From Stomoxys calcitrans (Eukaryota > Arthropoda > Insecta > Diptera > Muscidae), in NCBI RefSeq assembly GCF_963082655.1, contig NC_081555.1:92209819-92273818 (forward strand): a stretch of DNA of 64,000 bases, written 5' to 3'. Position 1 is the first letter of the stretch, and each line of letters starts with the position of its first letter. The position numbers were made by a program, and so were the translations under genes. This document shows, piece after piece, positions 22,816 to 34,503 of the stretch. The notes under the pieces were generated by a model. That model saw only the letters and a list, made by a program, of their open reading frames with translations. It searched no databases and had not been told where the DNA came from.

Positions 22816-22907
22816 TATTTTTTTTTTTAATTTAATGACTATTTACTGAAGAAAAGTGGATTTAATGACTTTGACTTAAAACCGCACCTTCTTTCAAAAT
22901 TAGTATT

Positions 22908-24066
22908 TATTTTTATACCCACCACTATTGGATGCGGGTTTACTAATCTAGTCATTCCGTTTGTAACACCTTGCAAATCATTGAATTTTATTACCAAAAT
23001 CAGTGTTCGGTTCGAAATGTGTTCATTCACCGTAACGTTGCGTCCAACAGCATCTTTGAAAATATACGGTCCAATGATTCCACCAGCGTACAAACCACAC
23101 CAAACAGTGCATTTTTCGGGATGCATGGGCAGTTCTTGAACGGCTTCTGGTTGCTCTTCACTCCAAATGCGGCAATTTTGCTTATTTACGTAGCCATTCA
23201 ACCAGAAATGAGCCTCATCGCTGAACGGTGAATGAACACATTTCGAACCGAACACTGATTTTGGTAATAAAATTCAATGATTTGCAAGCGTTGCTCGTTA
23301 GTAAGTCTATTCATGATGAAATGTCAAAGCATACTGAGCATCTTTCTCTTTGACATCATGTCTGAAATCCCACGTGATCTGTCAAATACTAATGCATGAA
23401 AATCCTAACCTCAAAAAAATCACCCTTTATATAGCTCCCATATAAACCAATCTCCCAATTTGACTTCTTGAGCCCCTGGAAGCCGCAATTTTTTGTCCGA
23501 TTTGTCGGAAATTTTGCACCTGGTATTCTGTTATGACTTCCAACAACTGTGCTATGTACGGTCCAAATAGGTTCATAACCTGATATAGCTGCCATAAAAA
23601 CCGACCTCCCGATTTGACTTCTTGAGCCGCTAGAGGGCTCAATTATTATACGATTTGGCAGAAATTTTGCGGGGGGAGTTTGTTATGACTTCCAACCATT
23701 GTGTCAAATATGGTCTTAATCGGGTAATAACCTTGTATAGCTCTCATATAAACAGATCTCCTGATTATATTTTTGAGCCTCCAGAGGGCCTAATACAACG
23801 ACTTCTTCTATGACCTTCAACTTACTTGGTACATATGGTCCGAAACGGTCCATAACCTGCTATAGATCTCCAACAAACATCTCTCCCGATTTTTCTTTTT
23901 GAGCCACTGTAGGTCGCAATACTTATTTGATATGGCTGAAATTTTGTACAATGACTTTGTCTTTGGTTTCCTACACCCATAAAGAGATTTCAGGCAAAGA
24001 ACTTGACAAATGCGATGGTGGAGGGTATTTAAGATTCGTTCCGGCAGAACTTAGCATGCTTTTACT
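22908..24066 (+). mobile_element. HINE interrupted by Tc1/mariner derivative
   Basis: Left end 'tttttatacccaccactattggatgcgggtttactaatctagtcattccgtttgtaacacc', then the nested element 22971-23427, then core units ('catataaaccaatctcccaatttgacttcttgagcccctgg') and a right end 'gcgatggtggagggtatttaagattcg-tccggcagaacttagcatgcttttactt'. Confidence 0.65.
22971..23427 (-). mobile_element. Tc1/mariner fold-back derivative, copy 2
   Basis: Same family as 3718-4312 but in the opposite orientation. The left arm is truncated (starts at 'ttgcaaatcattgaattttatt') and the right arm is complete to 'aaaaaaatcaccctt' followed by TA. The minus strand carries the transposase fragment 'FSDEAHFWLNGYVNKQNCR' and 'CTVWCGLYAGGIIGPY'. 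Non-coding as a gene. Confidence 0.75.
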
Positions 24067-24479
24067 TTTTTTTTTTTTGAATATGGTATGGTATGTGGTG
24101 CTTACAAAGAGCACCAGTAAAATGCCACATTACACCCCACATCCCAAACATATATATCTCAGGTGTGATTGGTTCCACCTTTCCACCACACATTGCAGAC
24201 ACTTGTATCGAGCATAACAAGCTGCACAAGGTAGACAAAGAGAAAACACAGGACCACATACTGGGAGACAATCTACTTTTTGCCTAATGACCACCACAGC
24301 ATAGGTCTATGCTTGTGTTTAACAGTCACAGTGTTTAAAATGAAAATTGTTTAGAAACTTCAACGAAATTTTTTAAGCAAAATATGGAAGTAATTTCCGA
24401 AATAAATTGTCTATAGAAAATAAGTAGAAAAGTATAGTGGTAAGATCCGTGCACCCATCCCCCCCCCAAAAAAAAAAAA
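24067..24479. other. No gene; T-run and poly(C)/poly(A) tract
   Basis: Mixed-composition sequence after the HINE, ending in a C9-A19-like run at 24460-24485. No domain-bearing frame; the 96-codon frame 23927-24217 begins inside the HINE. Confidence 0.45.
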
Positions 24480-24970
24480 AAAAAATAAGTTTATTGGACT
24501 ATAATGACAATATGGGTCTCGAATGAAAGGTATTCGGGAGTAGGTTACGAATATGGTCCGGAATGAACAATAGCCTATATAATTTTTTGAAATCGCCCAA
24601 AAACGCCACCTAAAATCAAAAGTGGACCGGTAGGGACAATGTGGGTGTCAAATGAAAGATATTGGAGAGTAGAATATGAATGTGGTATAAAAACTTGGGT
24701 TCAAATATCCAAGGGGTCGTCCAACCCCCAAAACTGCTCTAAACAGGCATATTGGACTAAAATGATATGTATTCGGGAGTAGACTTTGAATAATGAATGA
24801 TTGAAAAATGAGGCTCAAGTAATTGGTAGTCATTCCATCCCCGATAAGCCAACCAAATGGCAATATTATTCCATCATACCTCGATGAAACTAAAATGAAA
24901 GGCATTTGACAGCAGATTACGAATATGAATTACATCTTTATCACAGAAAATCGTTTAATATGGCAATTTT
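24480..24970 (+). repeat. Helitron-like array fragment
   Basis: Degenerate units with 'tgggtctcgaatgaaaggtattcgggagtag' and 'caaccccc-aaaact'. No terminus seen, so it is a fragment of the array type found in the adjacent element. Confidence 0.55.
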
Positions 24971-24971
24971 A

Positions 24972-27082
24972 TCTTATATATAAAATTCTATTTTTGTTTG
25001 TTTGTTTGTCGTTTTGTTTGTTTGTACCGTATAGACTCTAAACGGGCTGAAACGATTACCTTGAAATTTTGATTTTGGGAGGGGGGCGGACCCTCCCCCT
25101 TACCAAAAATGTACTACCAAAAATAAAAGTGTACCGATCGGGACAATATGGGATTCAAATGAAAGGTATTCAAGAGTAGAGTATGAATTTCATAATAAAA
25201 GTAGGGTTCAAGTACTTGGGGGCCGCCCTAGACTTCATAATTTACGGATAACGGAAGGGGGCGGACCCTCCTCCGTTACCACAAAAACACCATCCAAAAT
25301 CAAAAGTGGACCGATAAGGACAATCAAATGAAATGTATGCGGGAGTAGATAACGAATCTGGCATACAAATTCATGGCGAAGTATAGGAGGTCACCCCCAC
25401 CCCCATAAAAACGCCCAAAATGGGCACATTAGCCAATCACGGATATATGGGAATCGGTTTGTTTGTTCCCTATAGATTGAAAAACGGCAGAACCGATTAT
25501 CTCTAAATTTTCACATATTGCGTAGGTTGGTCTTGAAGGAAACATAGGCATAGGCCCTCCCCCTTCCGATACCAAAAAACAACCCAAAATCAAAAGTGGG
25601 AAAATATAGATATCAAATGAAAGGTATCGGAGAGTAGAATACGAATATGGTATTAAATTTGAGTCTAAGTACCCATCGGGCATACCCAACCCCAAAACTA
25701 CCTCAAACAGACATATTGGACGATCATTTCAATATGGGGCTCAAATGAAAGGTATTCGGGAGTATATTTTGAATCTGGCATACAAAATCAGATCGAGGTA
25801 TAGGGGGTCATGCCACCCCTCAAAAACGCCATTAGACCCATTATGACTATGTGATACTTGGCTGGACCCATTTTCTTAAAATTTTCATAGATTATGTAAT
25901 TTTGTCTGGAAAACACATAGACCATGTAATTTTTCGGTATCGGAATCGGGACGGACCCTCCCCCTAATGCCAAAAACACAACCCAAAATTAAAAGTGGAC
26001 CGATTGGGACAATATAGGTATCAAATAAAAGGTATTGGAGAGTAGAATACGAATATGGTATTAAAATTTGAGACTAAGTACCCATCAGGTCGACCGAACC
26101 CCACAACTCCCCAAAACAGATATATTGGACGATATTGAAATATGGTGCTCAAATAAAAGGTATTCGGTAGTAGATATCGAATCTAGCATACAAAATCAGA
26201 TCGAGGTATAGGGGGTCAAGCCAACCCTAAAAAACGCCATTAGACCCATTATGACTATATGATACTTGGCTGAACCGATTTTCTTAACATTTTCATAGAT
26301 TGTGTACGTTTGTCTAGAAGGAAACATAGGCTTTATTATTTTTCGATGTCGGTAGACTTGCGTTCAAGTCTATGTGGCGCTTTTTCTCCTAAAGATACGT
26401 CAAATCGATTATTTGACCCGTAATGACAATATGGGACTCAAATAAAAAATATTTGAGAGTAGAAAAAGGAATTTTGGAGCCAAGAGTTTTGGGGTACGCC
26501 CTAAAGCACCCCCTAAACTGAACTTCATTTCCGTTGGGAATAAATGAAAAATTTGATATCTATTTTCAGTGCAAAGTGCCGGTGGCCGCCCCAGCCCCAA
26601 AACACCCTCCAAACGGTTCATATTTACTGGCCATGGCAATATGAGGCTCAAATTAAAGGAATTTGGAAGTCCAGCACGAATTTGATATCCATATTTGAGT
26701 TGAAATGTCTGAGGTGTCGTCCCTCCCCTAAAAAGCACTTCTCATTACCCTAATTTTTAAAAACACCAGGAACCGAGCAGGGGGATACTTCTCACACATC
26801 AATGAGTGCTTTCCAATCCCAGTGTAAACTCAATGATAAGGGACCTTTTTTAATAGCCCAGTCCGAACGGCGGGGAAAATTTTTTAAATGACCATGCATG
26901 GGATTGTACCTCGCAAATGTCGCCAACCACCGCTTAGTCCGATGTTCTCGCCAGGATTCGAACGCGTTCAGCGTCATAGGCTACAATGGCACGAATTCGA
27001 TATTCGCATTCAGGACGAAGTGTCCTCACCCTAAAAAGATATTAGAGAGTTAAAGAAGTCGCAGCGGGCCCGGTTCGGCTAA
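24972..27082 (+). mobile_element. Helitron-like element with internal arrays
   Basis: A then TCTTATATATAAAATTC at the left; right end 'gcagcgggcccggttcggCTAA' then T, both fitting Helitron rules. Internal 5'-end-like copies (25449, 'tttgtttgttccctatagattg'; others at about 25850 and 26270) alternate with 'caaatgaaaggtattcgggagtaga' units, suggesting several elements or tandemly copied 5' ends. A SINE piece lies at 26778-26995. No replicase gene. Confidence 0.55.
26778..26995 (-). mobile_element. tRNA-derived SINE fragment, copy 3
   Basis: Minus-strand copy, decayed, with 'ctcacacatcaatgagtgctttcc', 'tagcccagtccgaacggcg' and a B-box region 'ctcgccaggattcgaacg'. It is internally shortened; the A box is not intact. 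Confidence 0.65.
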
Positions 27083-27601
27083 TTTGATATAATAAAAGAC
27101 TATATAATGACCATTTAATAGGTAGTCATATGGTATGGTGGTTGTCTATGAATGACTATTCATGGACAACCACCATATGATGATCCAAGCGAGTAACACT
27201 AACATTTAAATTAGCGACATTCACTGGCTGTCTTCGAATGGCTTCAGTTGATCCAATTAAATATAGCCAGTAAATGGCGCTAATTTGGAGAAGCCAACTT
27301 GAACAGAGAGAGGGCAGAGTGGTCAAAATTAATCATCATGCTGGTATGTTATGACAACCCATCGGTCCTTTGAATAAAGAAAAATGAAATATAGGAATTT
27401 GGTTGCGGTTGTTTAAGGTATTATTTTTTAACTTTCCCACCCTAAACAGTGTTTAAGGTAGTTTAATTGTCAATCTTTGCCAAAGAAAAAAAATTGCTGA
27501 AAAATCTGATTATTTAAAATGTCGTAAAATATAAGAGTAAGAATAAGAAACATATTTTCCGCGTGGTGAAAATGAAGGCACAGCGATGCGGGCCGGACTA
27601 G
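27083..27601 (+). mobile_element. Unassigned sequence ending in a Helitron-like 3' end
   Basis: Contains a strong hairpin (27135-27172) and unremarkable DNA, then 'ggtgaaaatgaaggcacagcgatgcgggccggaCTAG', a Helitron-like 3' end, at 27598-27601. No matching 5' end was found between 27083 and this point, so it may be a truncated copy. Confidence 0.4.
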
Positions 27602-27603
27602 CT

Positions 27604-28329
27604 ACCTTTATACATAAAAATGAATTTTTGTTTGTTTGCCGATTTCTTTGTTTGTGTGTTCCATATAGGCTCAAAAACGGCTGAACCGATTTTCTTGAAA
27701 TGTTCACAGGTGGTGAAAATAGGGTACTTCATTTTTTGATAAGTGAAGGGGGGAGAGCTCCTTCCCCTTTACCTTAATTTAAAAAAAAAAACCATCTCGG
27801 ATATAGGTAGGGCAATTTAAGCGAAATTTTGTTTGCACACTTACAGCAACCTAAAGACAAAAAATTTGGTATCAAAATCTGGGATGGGGTGCTTAGTAGG
27901 GCCGCCCGCCCCACAACGGATTTATAGACCCATCACTACAATATGGGACTCAAATTAAAGGTATTTTAGAGTAGAAAACGAATCTGATATCCAATTGTGG
28001 AACTAAGTGTTTCGTGGGTCACCCCATCCCCATAAAACTCTCAAATCGGACATATTTACCGACCATGGCAATATGGTTCTTAAATGATACGTCTTTGGAA
28101 ATTGATTTTCTCTTTTGGGCCCAAGTCTCTGGGCGTCCACCTCACCCTAAGAAGGACTTTTACTGACGATTGCAATATGGGGTTTAAACGAGAGGTATTT
28201 GAGTGTAGAGAAATCCACAGGAAAATTGGAATACATTTTCAACTGAAATTGACAGAAATTTCCAAATGTGGAGTTCTCCGCTCCAACATAGCATTATCGG
28301 GCGCAGCAGAGCGGGCCGAACTCAGCTAG
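27604..28329 (+). mobile_element. Short Helitron-like element
   Basis: Begins 'tttatacataaaaatgaatttttgtttgtttg' with 'ggctcaaaaacggctgaaccgat', directly after the previous 3' end, and finishes 'gcgcagcagagcgggccgaactcagCTAG' then T. Two or three array units inside. It lies directly downstream of the previous 3' end. Confidence 0.6.
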
Positions 28330-29207
28330 TTCTTCTATAAAAATAAAATTGTTGGCAAAATTTCAACAGAAGTAAAATTTTGACAAAATTTTTTATAAAC
28401 ATTAAATTCCGACAAAATTCTACATAGAAATAATATTTTGAGAAATTTTCTTTCGAAATAATGTTTGTCTGTTTGGGCTCTTTTATTTCGAACTTTAAAA
28501 TCTTTCGTTTTCACATTTAGAAATTATGTGTTGAAAAGTGTTCTTTAAAATTACAACGCCAATAAAATGCATTGTTTATTAATTTTTCTCGTTTATTTTT
28601 TGCTTTAAACCACTGTGCGTTTGTGTGTATATCATTGAGTTATTTGGTTCAAAGTTTTGCCTTTGTTTTAGTCCTTTTTCGAAGTGTCAGTGTTTCAAAT
28701 GAAGGTGTTCATGTGAATATTAAAGCAGCAGCATTCCCTGTCAAAAGTAGCCAGAGATGTCTGTCATAGTCCTGTAGAAACTTTTTTTTTGTTTTTTTTT
28801 TTGAGGGTGTTGAAAGGCTTAAATCAATTTGTTTTTATTGATTTTTTCCCTTAAAACAAAAATCCCTTCAGATGGCTTGTGGCCATTTATAACTGTCTAG
28901 TAGAGTTTTTAACCAATTTTTATGTCATTTTAATCCCTTTTAAATTTAGACACAAAGCCTCCGTTTGTTAGGCAAAATTATAATCTCCCGTCGATATCAG
29001 AGCAGAGGGTTGTTATGCTTGTTTCCCCCCCTCGCTTTTGTGTGTGTTTTAAGGGTCAGTGGGTCATTGTCGAAACGTAGCTGGCTAGTGATAAAGATGC
29101 ATTCAATTCCATAAATAATTTTAAAACATAAAATCACAATTGTGGGTAATATTGAGTTTAAATTTATAGAAAATATATTTAAGGGGCATAAAAAAAATAA
29201 TACAAGA
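28330..29207. other. No gene; AT-rich
   Basis: 28340-28450 has loosely repeated 'aaaattttgacaaaatt / acataaaataat' motifs like the intronic minisatellite of 48 kb but degenerate. The rest is AT-rich with T-runs near 28780-28800. Nothing coding. Confidence 0.5.
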
Positions 29208-29304
29208 CCTTCGATAGCTCAGTTGGTAGAGCGGTGGACTGTAGTGAAACGATTCATTGGGAATGGAAATCCATAGGTCGCTGGTTCAAATCCGGCTCGA
29301 AGGA
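29208..29304 (+). tRNA. tRNA-Tyr (GTA) with 24-nt intron
   Basis: Acceptor stem ccttcga / tcgaagg closes the molecule, with discriminator A at 29304. D-arm region 'tagctcagttggtagagcg' (A box) and T-arm 'gctggttcaaatccggc' (B box) are intact. Exon 1 is 29208-29244 with anticodon GTA at 29241-29243; the intron is 29245-29268; exon 2 is 29269-29304, giving a 73-nt mature sequence. Eukaryotic tRNA-Tyr genes generally carry an intron just after position 37, as here. A TTTTT at 29310-29314 can end polymerase III transcription. No mismatch is visible in the stems, so the gene is likely functional. Confidence 0.95.
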
Positions 29305-29550
29305 ATAACTTTTTCTTCATAGTGTGAATCAACTTTTTGGAAGTTTTTCCGAAACTTTCTACAAATTTAAAATTTAGCAAGAAATTTTTTTTTTTTGGGA
29401 AACTTGTTTGGAAATTTTTTTCTTTTCTCTTGCGAAATGATTTTTTTCGAAAAATTTTCTATTTAAAAAGAATTTTCTTCTTTCGTCCTTTCTTAAAAAA
29501 AAAAAAAATATTTGTATACTTTTATAGAAATATAAATTGTAGCAGTTTTC
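29305..29550. other. T-rich sequence downstream of tRNA
   Basis: After the terminator the sequence is T- and A-rich, with imperfect 'ggaaattttttt' / 'cgaaactttc' motifs. The 83-codon frame at 29337-29588 is low-complexity F/K-rich translation and runs into a HINE. Confidence 0.5.
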
Positions 29551-29552
29551 TT

Positions 29553-30312
29553 ATTATACCCTCGACCATAGGATGGGGGGTATACTAATTTCGTCATTCT
29601 GTTTGTAACTACTCGAAATATTCGTCTGAGACCCCACAAAGTATAGATATTCTTGATCGTCTCGACATTTTATGTCGATCTAGCCATTTCCGCCCGTCTG
29701 TCCGTCCGTCCGTCTGTCTGTCGAAAGCACGCTAACTTCCGAAGGAGTAAAGCTAGCCGCTTGAAATTTTGCACAAATACTTCTTTTTAGTGTAGGTCGG
29801 TTGGGATTGTAAATGGACCATATCGGTCTATGTTTTGATATAGCTGCCATATAAACCGATCTTGGGTCTTGACTTCTTGAGCCTCTAGAATGCGCATTCC
29901 GATTGGAATGAAATTTTGCACGACATGTTTTGTTATGATATCCAATAATTGTGCCAAGTATGGTCCAAATCGGTCCATAACCTGATAAAGCTGTCATATA
30001 AATCGAACTTGGGTCTTGACTTCTTGAGCCTCTAGAGTGCGCAATTCTTATCCGATTGGAATGAAATTTTGCCTGACATGTTTTGTTATGATATCCAATA
30101 ACTGTGCCAAGTATGGTCCAAATCAGTCCATATCCTGATAAAGCTGTCATATAAATCGAACTTGGGTCTTGACTTCTTGAGCCTCTAGAGTGCGCACGTA
30201 GTATTTTGTTATGATATCCAACAACTGTGCCAAGTATAGTTCAAAACGGTTCATAACCTGATATAGCTGCCATATAAACCGATCTGGGATCTTGACTTTT
30301 TGAGCCTCTAGT
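29553..30312 (+). mobile_element. HINE, 3' truncated by a Helitron-like element
   Basis: Left end 'tataccctcgaccataggatggggggtatactaatttcgtcattctg', (GTCC/GTCT)n tract at about 29695-29722, then units with 'cgaacttgggtcttgacttcttgagcctctaga'. Stops at 'gagcctctag' (30310), where Helitron-like sequence starts. Minus-strand frames here are satellite translations. Confidence 0.65.
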
Positions 30313-31070
30313 TTTAAAATTTAATTTGTGTTTGTTTGTTTGTTCCGTATAGACTCAAAAACGGCTGAACCGATTTCCTTGAAATGTTCACAGATTGTGT
30401 AGGTTGGTCGGGAAGAAAACATAGGCTATATAATTTTTTGATATCGGAAGGGGGTCGGACCCTCCCCCTTACCCCAAAAGTACTACCCAAAAGTAAAAGT
30501 GGACCGATTGGGGCAATTTGGGACTCAAATGAAAGGTATTCAGGAGTGGAGTACGAATTTCATGTTAAAAATTGGGTCCAAGTAACTGGGGGGCTGCTCG
30601 AACCCTAAAACCCCATACAATAGGTTTTTTTTCGATGATCATGAAAATATGGGACTAAAATGAAAGGTATTCGGGAGTAGATTGCGAATATGGTCAGAAA
30701 TGGGAAATAGGCTTTATAGTTTGTTGATTTCGGATGGGGCGGACCCTCCCCCTTAACCCAGAAACACCACCCAAAATCAAAAGTTTACCGTTAACGACAA
30801 TATGGTTATCAAATGAAAGGTATTGGAACATAGAATACGAATATGGTATTAAAATTTGGGTCCAAGTACCCATCGGGCCGGCCCAATCCCGAAATTCCTC
30901 CAAACAGCCATATTGGACGTTCATGTCAATATGGGCCTCAAATGAAAGGCATTTGGGAGTAGATCACGAATCTGGCATACAAAATCAGATCGAAGTATAG
31001 GGGGTAACACTACCCCACAAAAACGCCTTAAATGGGCATATGACCTATCACGACTATATGGGACTCGGTT
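30313..31070 (+). mobile_element. Helitron-like element, left part
   Basis: Starts near 'ttttaaaatttaatttgtgtttgtttgtttgttccgtatagactcaaaaacggctgaaccgat', then array units. It is interrupted at 31070 by a HINE and resumes at 32153. Confidence 0.55.
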
Positions 31071-32152
31071 TTTATACCCTCCACCATAGGATGGGGGTAT
31101 ACTAATTTCGTCATTCCGCTTGTAACACCTCGAAATATGCGTCTCAGACCCGATAAAGTATATATATTCTTGACCGTCATGACATTTTAAGTCGAACTAG
31201 CCATGTCCTTCCGTCCGTCTGTCTGTCGAAAGCACGCTAACTTTTGAAAGAGTAGAGCTAGCCGCTTCAAATTTTGCACAAATACTTCTTATTGATGTAG
31301 GTGGGTTGGGATTGTAAATGGGCCAAATCGGTCCATGTTTTGATATAGCTGCCATATAAACCAATCTTGGGTCTTGATTTCTTGAGCCTCTAGACGGCGC
31401 AATTCTCATCCAATTTGACTAAAATTGTGGACATAGTGCTTTGATATCACTTCCAACAACTTTGCGAAGTATGGTTCAAATCGGTCCATAAGGTGGTATA
31501 GCTGCCATATAAACCGATCTTGGGTCTTGACTTCTTGAGCCTCTAGAGGGCGCAATTCTCATCCAATTTGACTAAAATTTTGCAAATAGTGCTTTGATAT
31601 CACTTCCAACAACTTTGCGAAGTATGGTTCAAATCGGTCCATAACCTAATATAGCTGCTATATAAACCGATCTTGGGTCTTGACTTCTTGAGCTTTTAGA
31701 AGGCGCAATTCCTATCCGATTTGGCTGTAATTTTGAACGTGGTATTTTCCAGCATTTATGCGAAGTATGGTGCAAATCGGTCCATACCCTGATATAGCTG
31801 CCATATAAACCGATCTGGAATCTTGAGTTCTTGAGCCTCTAGAGAGCACAATTCTCATCTGATTTGGCACAAATTTTGTACAACGGCTTCTCCCGTGGCC
31901 TTCAACATACGTGTGCAATATGGTCTGAATCGATCTATAGCATGACAGCTCCCATATAAACCCATCTCCCGATTTTGCTTCTTGAGCCCCGAATCGGACT
32001 ATAACTTGATATAGCTCCACCTCCTCCTACGTCCATATTCATTATTCTTTGTTTGCCTAAAAAGAGATACTGCGCAAAGAACTCGACAGATGCGATCCAT
32101 GGTGAAGGGTATATAAGATTCGGCCCGCCCGAATTTAGCACGCTTTTACTTG
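31071..32152 (+). mobile_element. Complete HINE inserted in Helitron-like array
   Basis: Left end 'ttataccctccaccataggatggggg', right end 'ggtgaagggtatataagattcggcccgcccgaatttagcacgcttttacttg'. The flanks 'gggactcggtt' and 'ttttgtttgttccgtagaatc' join into a sequence like the uninterrupted site at 25449 ('gaatcggtttgtttgttccctatag'), which defines the ends to within a few T. Core units carry 'catataaaccgatcttgggtcttgacttcttgagcctctag'. Confidence 0.75.
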
Positions 32153-34503
32153 TTTTGTTTGTTCCGTAGAATCAAAAACGGCTGAATCGATTTTCTTAAA
32201 ATTTTTACAGATAGTGTAAGTTTGTCTGGAAGGAAACATAGGCTTTATGATTCTTAGATATAGGATGGGGGCGGTCCCTTCCCCTTACACCAACAACACC
32301 ATCCAAAACCAAAAGTGGACCGATAGGTAAAATATGGGTATCAAATGAAAGGTATTGGAGACTAGAAAACGAATCTCGTATTAAAGTTTGGGTCCAAGTA
32401 TACAGCGGGCCTCCCCAATCCAAAGACTCCTCTAAACAGATATATTCGCCGTTCATGTCAATATGGGACTCAAATGAAAAGTATTCGGCATTAGATTACA
32501 AATATGACTTTAAAAATTTGGTCCAAGTAATGGGAGGTCGCCCCACCCCCAAATATCCCAAAATGGACATATTAGCCGACCACGGCTATATGAGGCTCAA
32601 ATGAAAGGTATTTGGGTGTAGATTACGAATATGACATTAAAAAGTTGCGTTCAAGTCTAGGTGGCACTTTTCTTAAAATTTGTGTTCAAGTCTAGGTGGC
32701 GCTTTTCTTTCCAAAAATAAATCAATTGGGTTGATTGGCCCCGTTATGACAATATGGAACTCAAATGAAAGGTATTTGAGAGCAGAAAACAAATTTTATA
32801 TCCAATTTTGGAGCCAAGTGTTTGAGGGTACGCCCTAAAGCACCCCTTAAACTGAATTTTATTTCCAATTATGGCAATATGGAGTTCAAATCAACGGTAT
32901 TTGGGAGTAAAGAACGAATTTGATGTCTATTTTCTGGGCATAGTGCCGGTGGCCGTCCAGCCCCAAAACATCCACCAAATACATGCTCCCACACTTGGAT
33001 ATCAGATTTGTTTTCTACTCCCAAATACCTTTATTTGAGCCCTATATGGCGATGGTCAGTAAATAATTGTTGTTTGTGGGGTATTTTGGGGAAGGGGTAG
33101 ACCGCAGAAACTTGGTCCCGAAAGTGGGTATCAATCTCGAACTCTTCTCCTCAATACATTCCATTTGAGCCCCACAATATCTTCGATTTAGGGATGTTTT
33201 AGGAAGTGGGGTGGTCCCCCAAACACTTAACTCCGAAAATATATCATCATCGTTCTCTACTCTCAAATAACATTTAGTTGAACCCCATATTGCCATTGGT
33301 CTCAAAATTGGATATCATATTCGTTTTCTAATCTCAAATACCTTTTATTTAAACCCCTTAATGCCAAAGTTAGCAAATATGTCCGGTTGTTATTAGAGTG
33401 GGACCTCCCCTAGGCAATTGCTCCCGAGTATTGATATCAAATTAATGGTCTATTCCCAAATACCTTTCATTTGAGCCCATATTTTCATAGTCAGCAAACA
33501 CGACCGGTTTGGGGGGTGTTTTGGGGAATGGGGCAGCCGTTCAGTGACTTGGCCCTGAATCCTAGCGAGAACTTCAGAAAAAATTTAAAGCGATGGTTAT
33601 CCCCTCTTAATGCTGGCGAGGTGTCATCCAAAGAGGTGTCGGACTGCGGCACGCCGTTCGGTCTCTCCTTTATAGGCGAAAGGTCCCTTATCGTTGTTAA
33701 ACTCAACTTGAATCGGAAAGCACTCATTGATGTGTGAAAAGTTTGCCCCTGCTCGGTTCCTGAGCAAATTTTTATCCAACTCCCAAATGCCTTTCTATTG
33801 AGTCCCATATTACCGTATTGGTAAATATTTCGGGCTTAGGGGCAATTTCAGGGATGGAGTGGCCACCCAGACACTTGGCCCTTACTCTACTTTCTCTACT
33901 CTGCTCTACTTTCAAAAACATTTTATATGAGCCCCATAATGGCATGATCGGTAAATAAGTTCTATTTGAGGGTGGGTTGGACCCCAGGGTCTTTGTTCTG
34001 AAAATGAGTATAAATATCCCGAAAATCGATCAATTTTCTCCAAAACATCAATTTCCTTATCCAAAACAGCAAATTTTGGGGCCAAGTGTTTGAGGACGCC
34101 CCATCCCATCAACTGCCCTTAAACCTATGGCAATATGGGGTTTAAATACATGATATTTGAGAGAAGAGCACGATGCAGATATTTTTTTAGGGCCAAGTGT
34201 CTGGGGGACCACCTCACTCCAGAAAAACCCCTAAATCGGACATCATGGCAATATCGGGCTGAAATAAAGACTTTCCAAGAATAGAGTATATCTTACACCC
34301 AAACGTTAATGACCCCAAACCCTCCGAGCGAATTCATAGACCAATAAAGATCATATGGGATTCAGATAAAGGCATTTATATTGTTAGTCAAGCGATATAC
34401 ATATACTATTTTCGTAACATGGTATTTCACTAAAAGCTCTTTAATTGTCGAAAATCAATATTCAAAGGATAATTTTGTTCCATATAAAGTAAAAGAAGGC
34501 GTA
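32153..34503 (+). mobile_element. Helitron-like element, right part, with inverted block
   Basis: Array units continue plus-strand to about 32985. From about 32990 to 33960 they are inverted ('ctcccaaatacctttatttgagcc', 'tttggggggtgttttggggaatgggg'). From about 34030 the order is again forward and matches 5590-5995, the 3' tail of the first Helitron ('aaaagctctttaattgtcgaaaat', 'gttccatataaagtaaaagaaggcg'). The terminal CTRR is missing; the match ends at about 34501. Confidence 0.5.
33545..33775 (+). mobile_element. tRNA-derived SINE fragment, copy 4
   Basis: Plus-strand copy lacking the head: 'ctgaatcctagcgagaacttcag', 'atccaaagaggtgtcggactgcggcacgccgttcgg', 'cactcattgatgtgtgaaaagtttgcccc'. 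It sits inside the inverted Helitron block. Confidence 0.65.
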
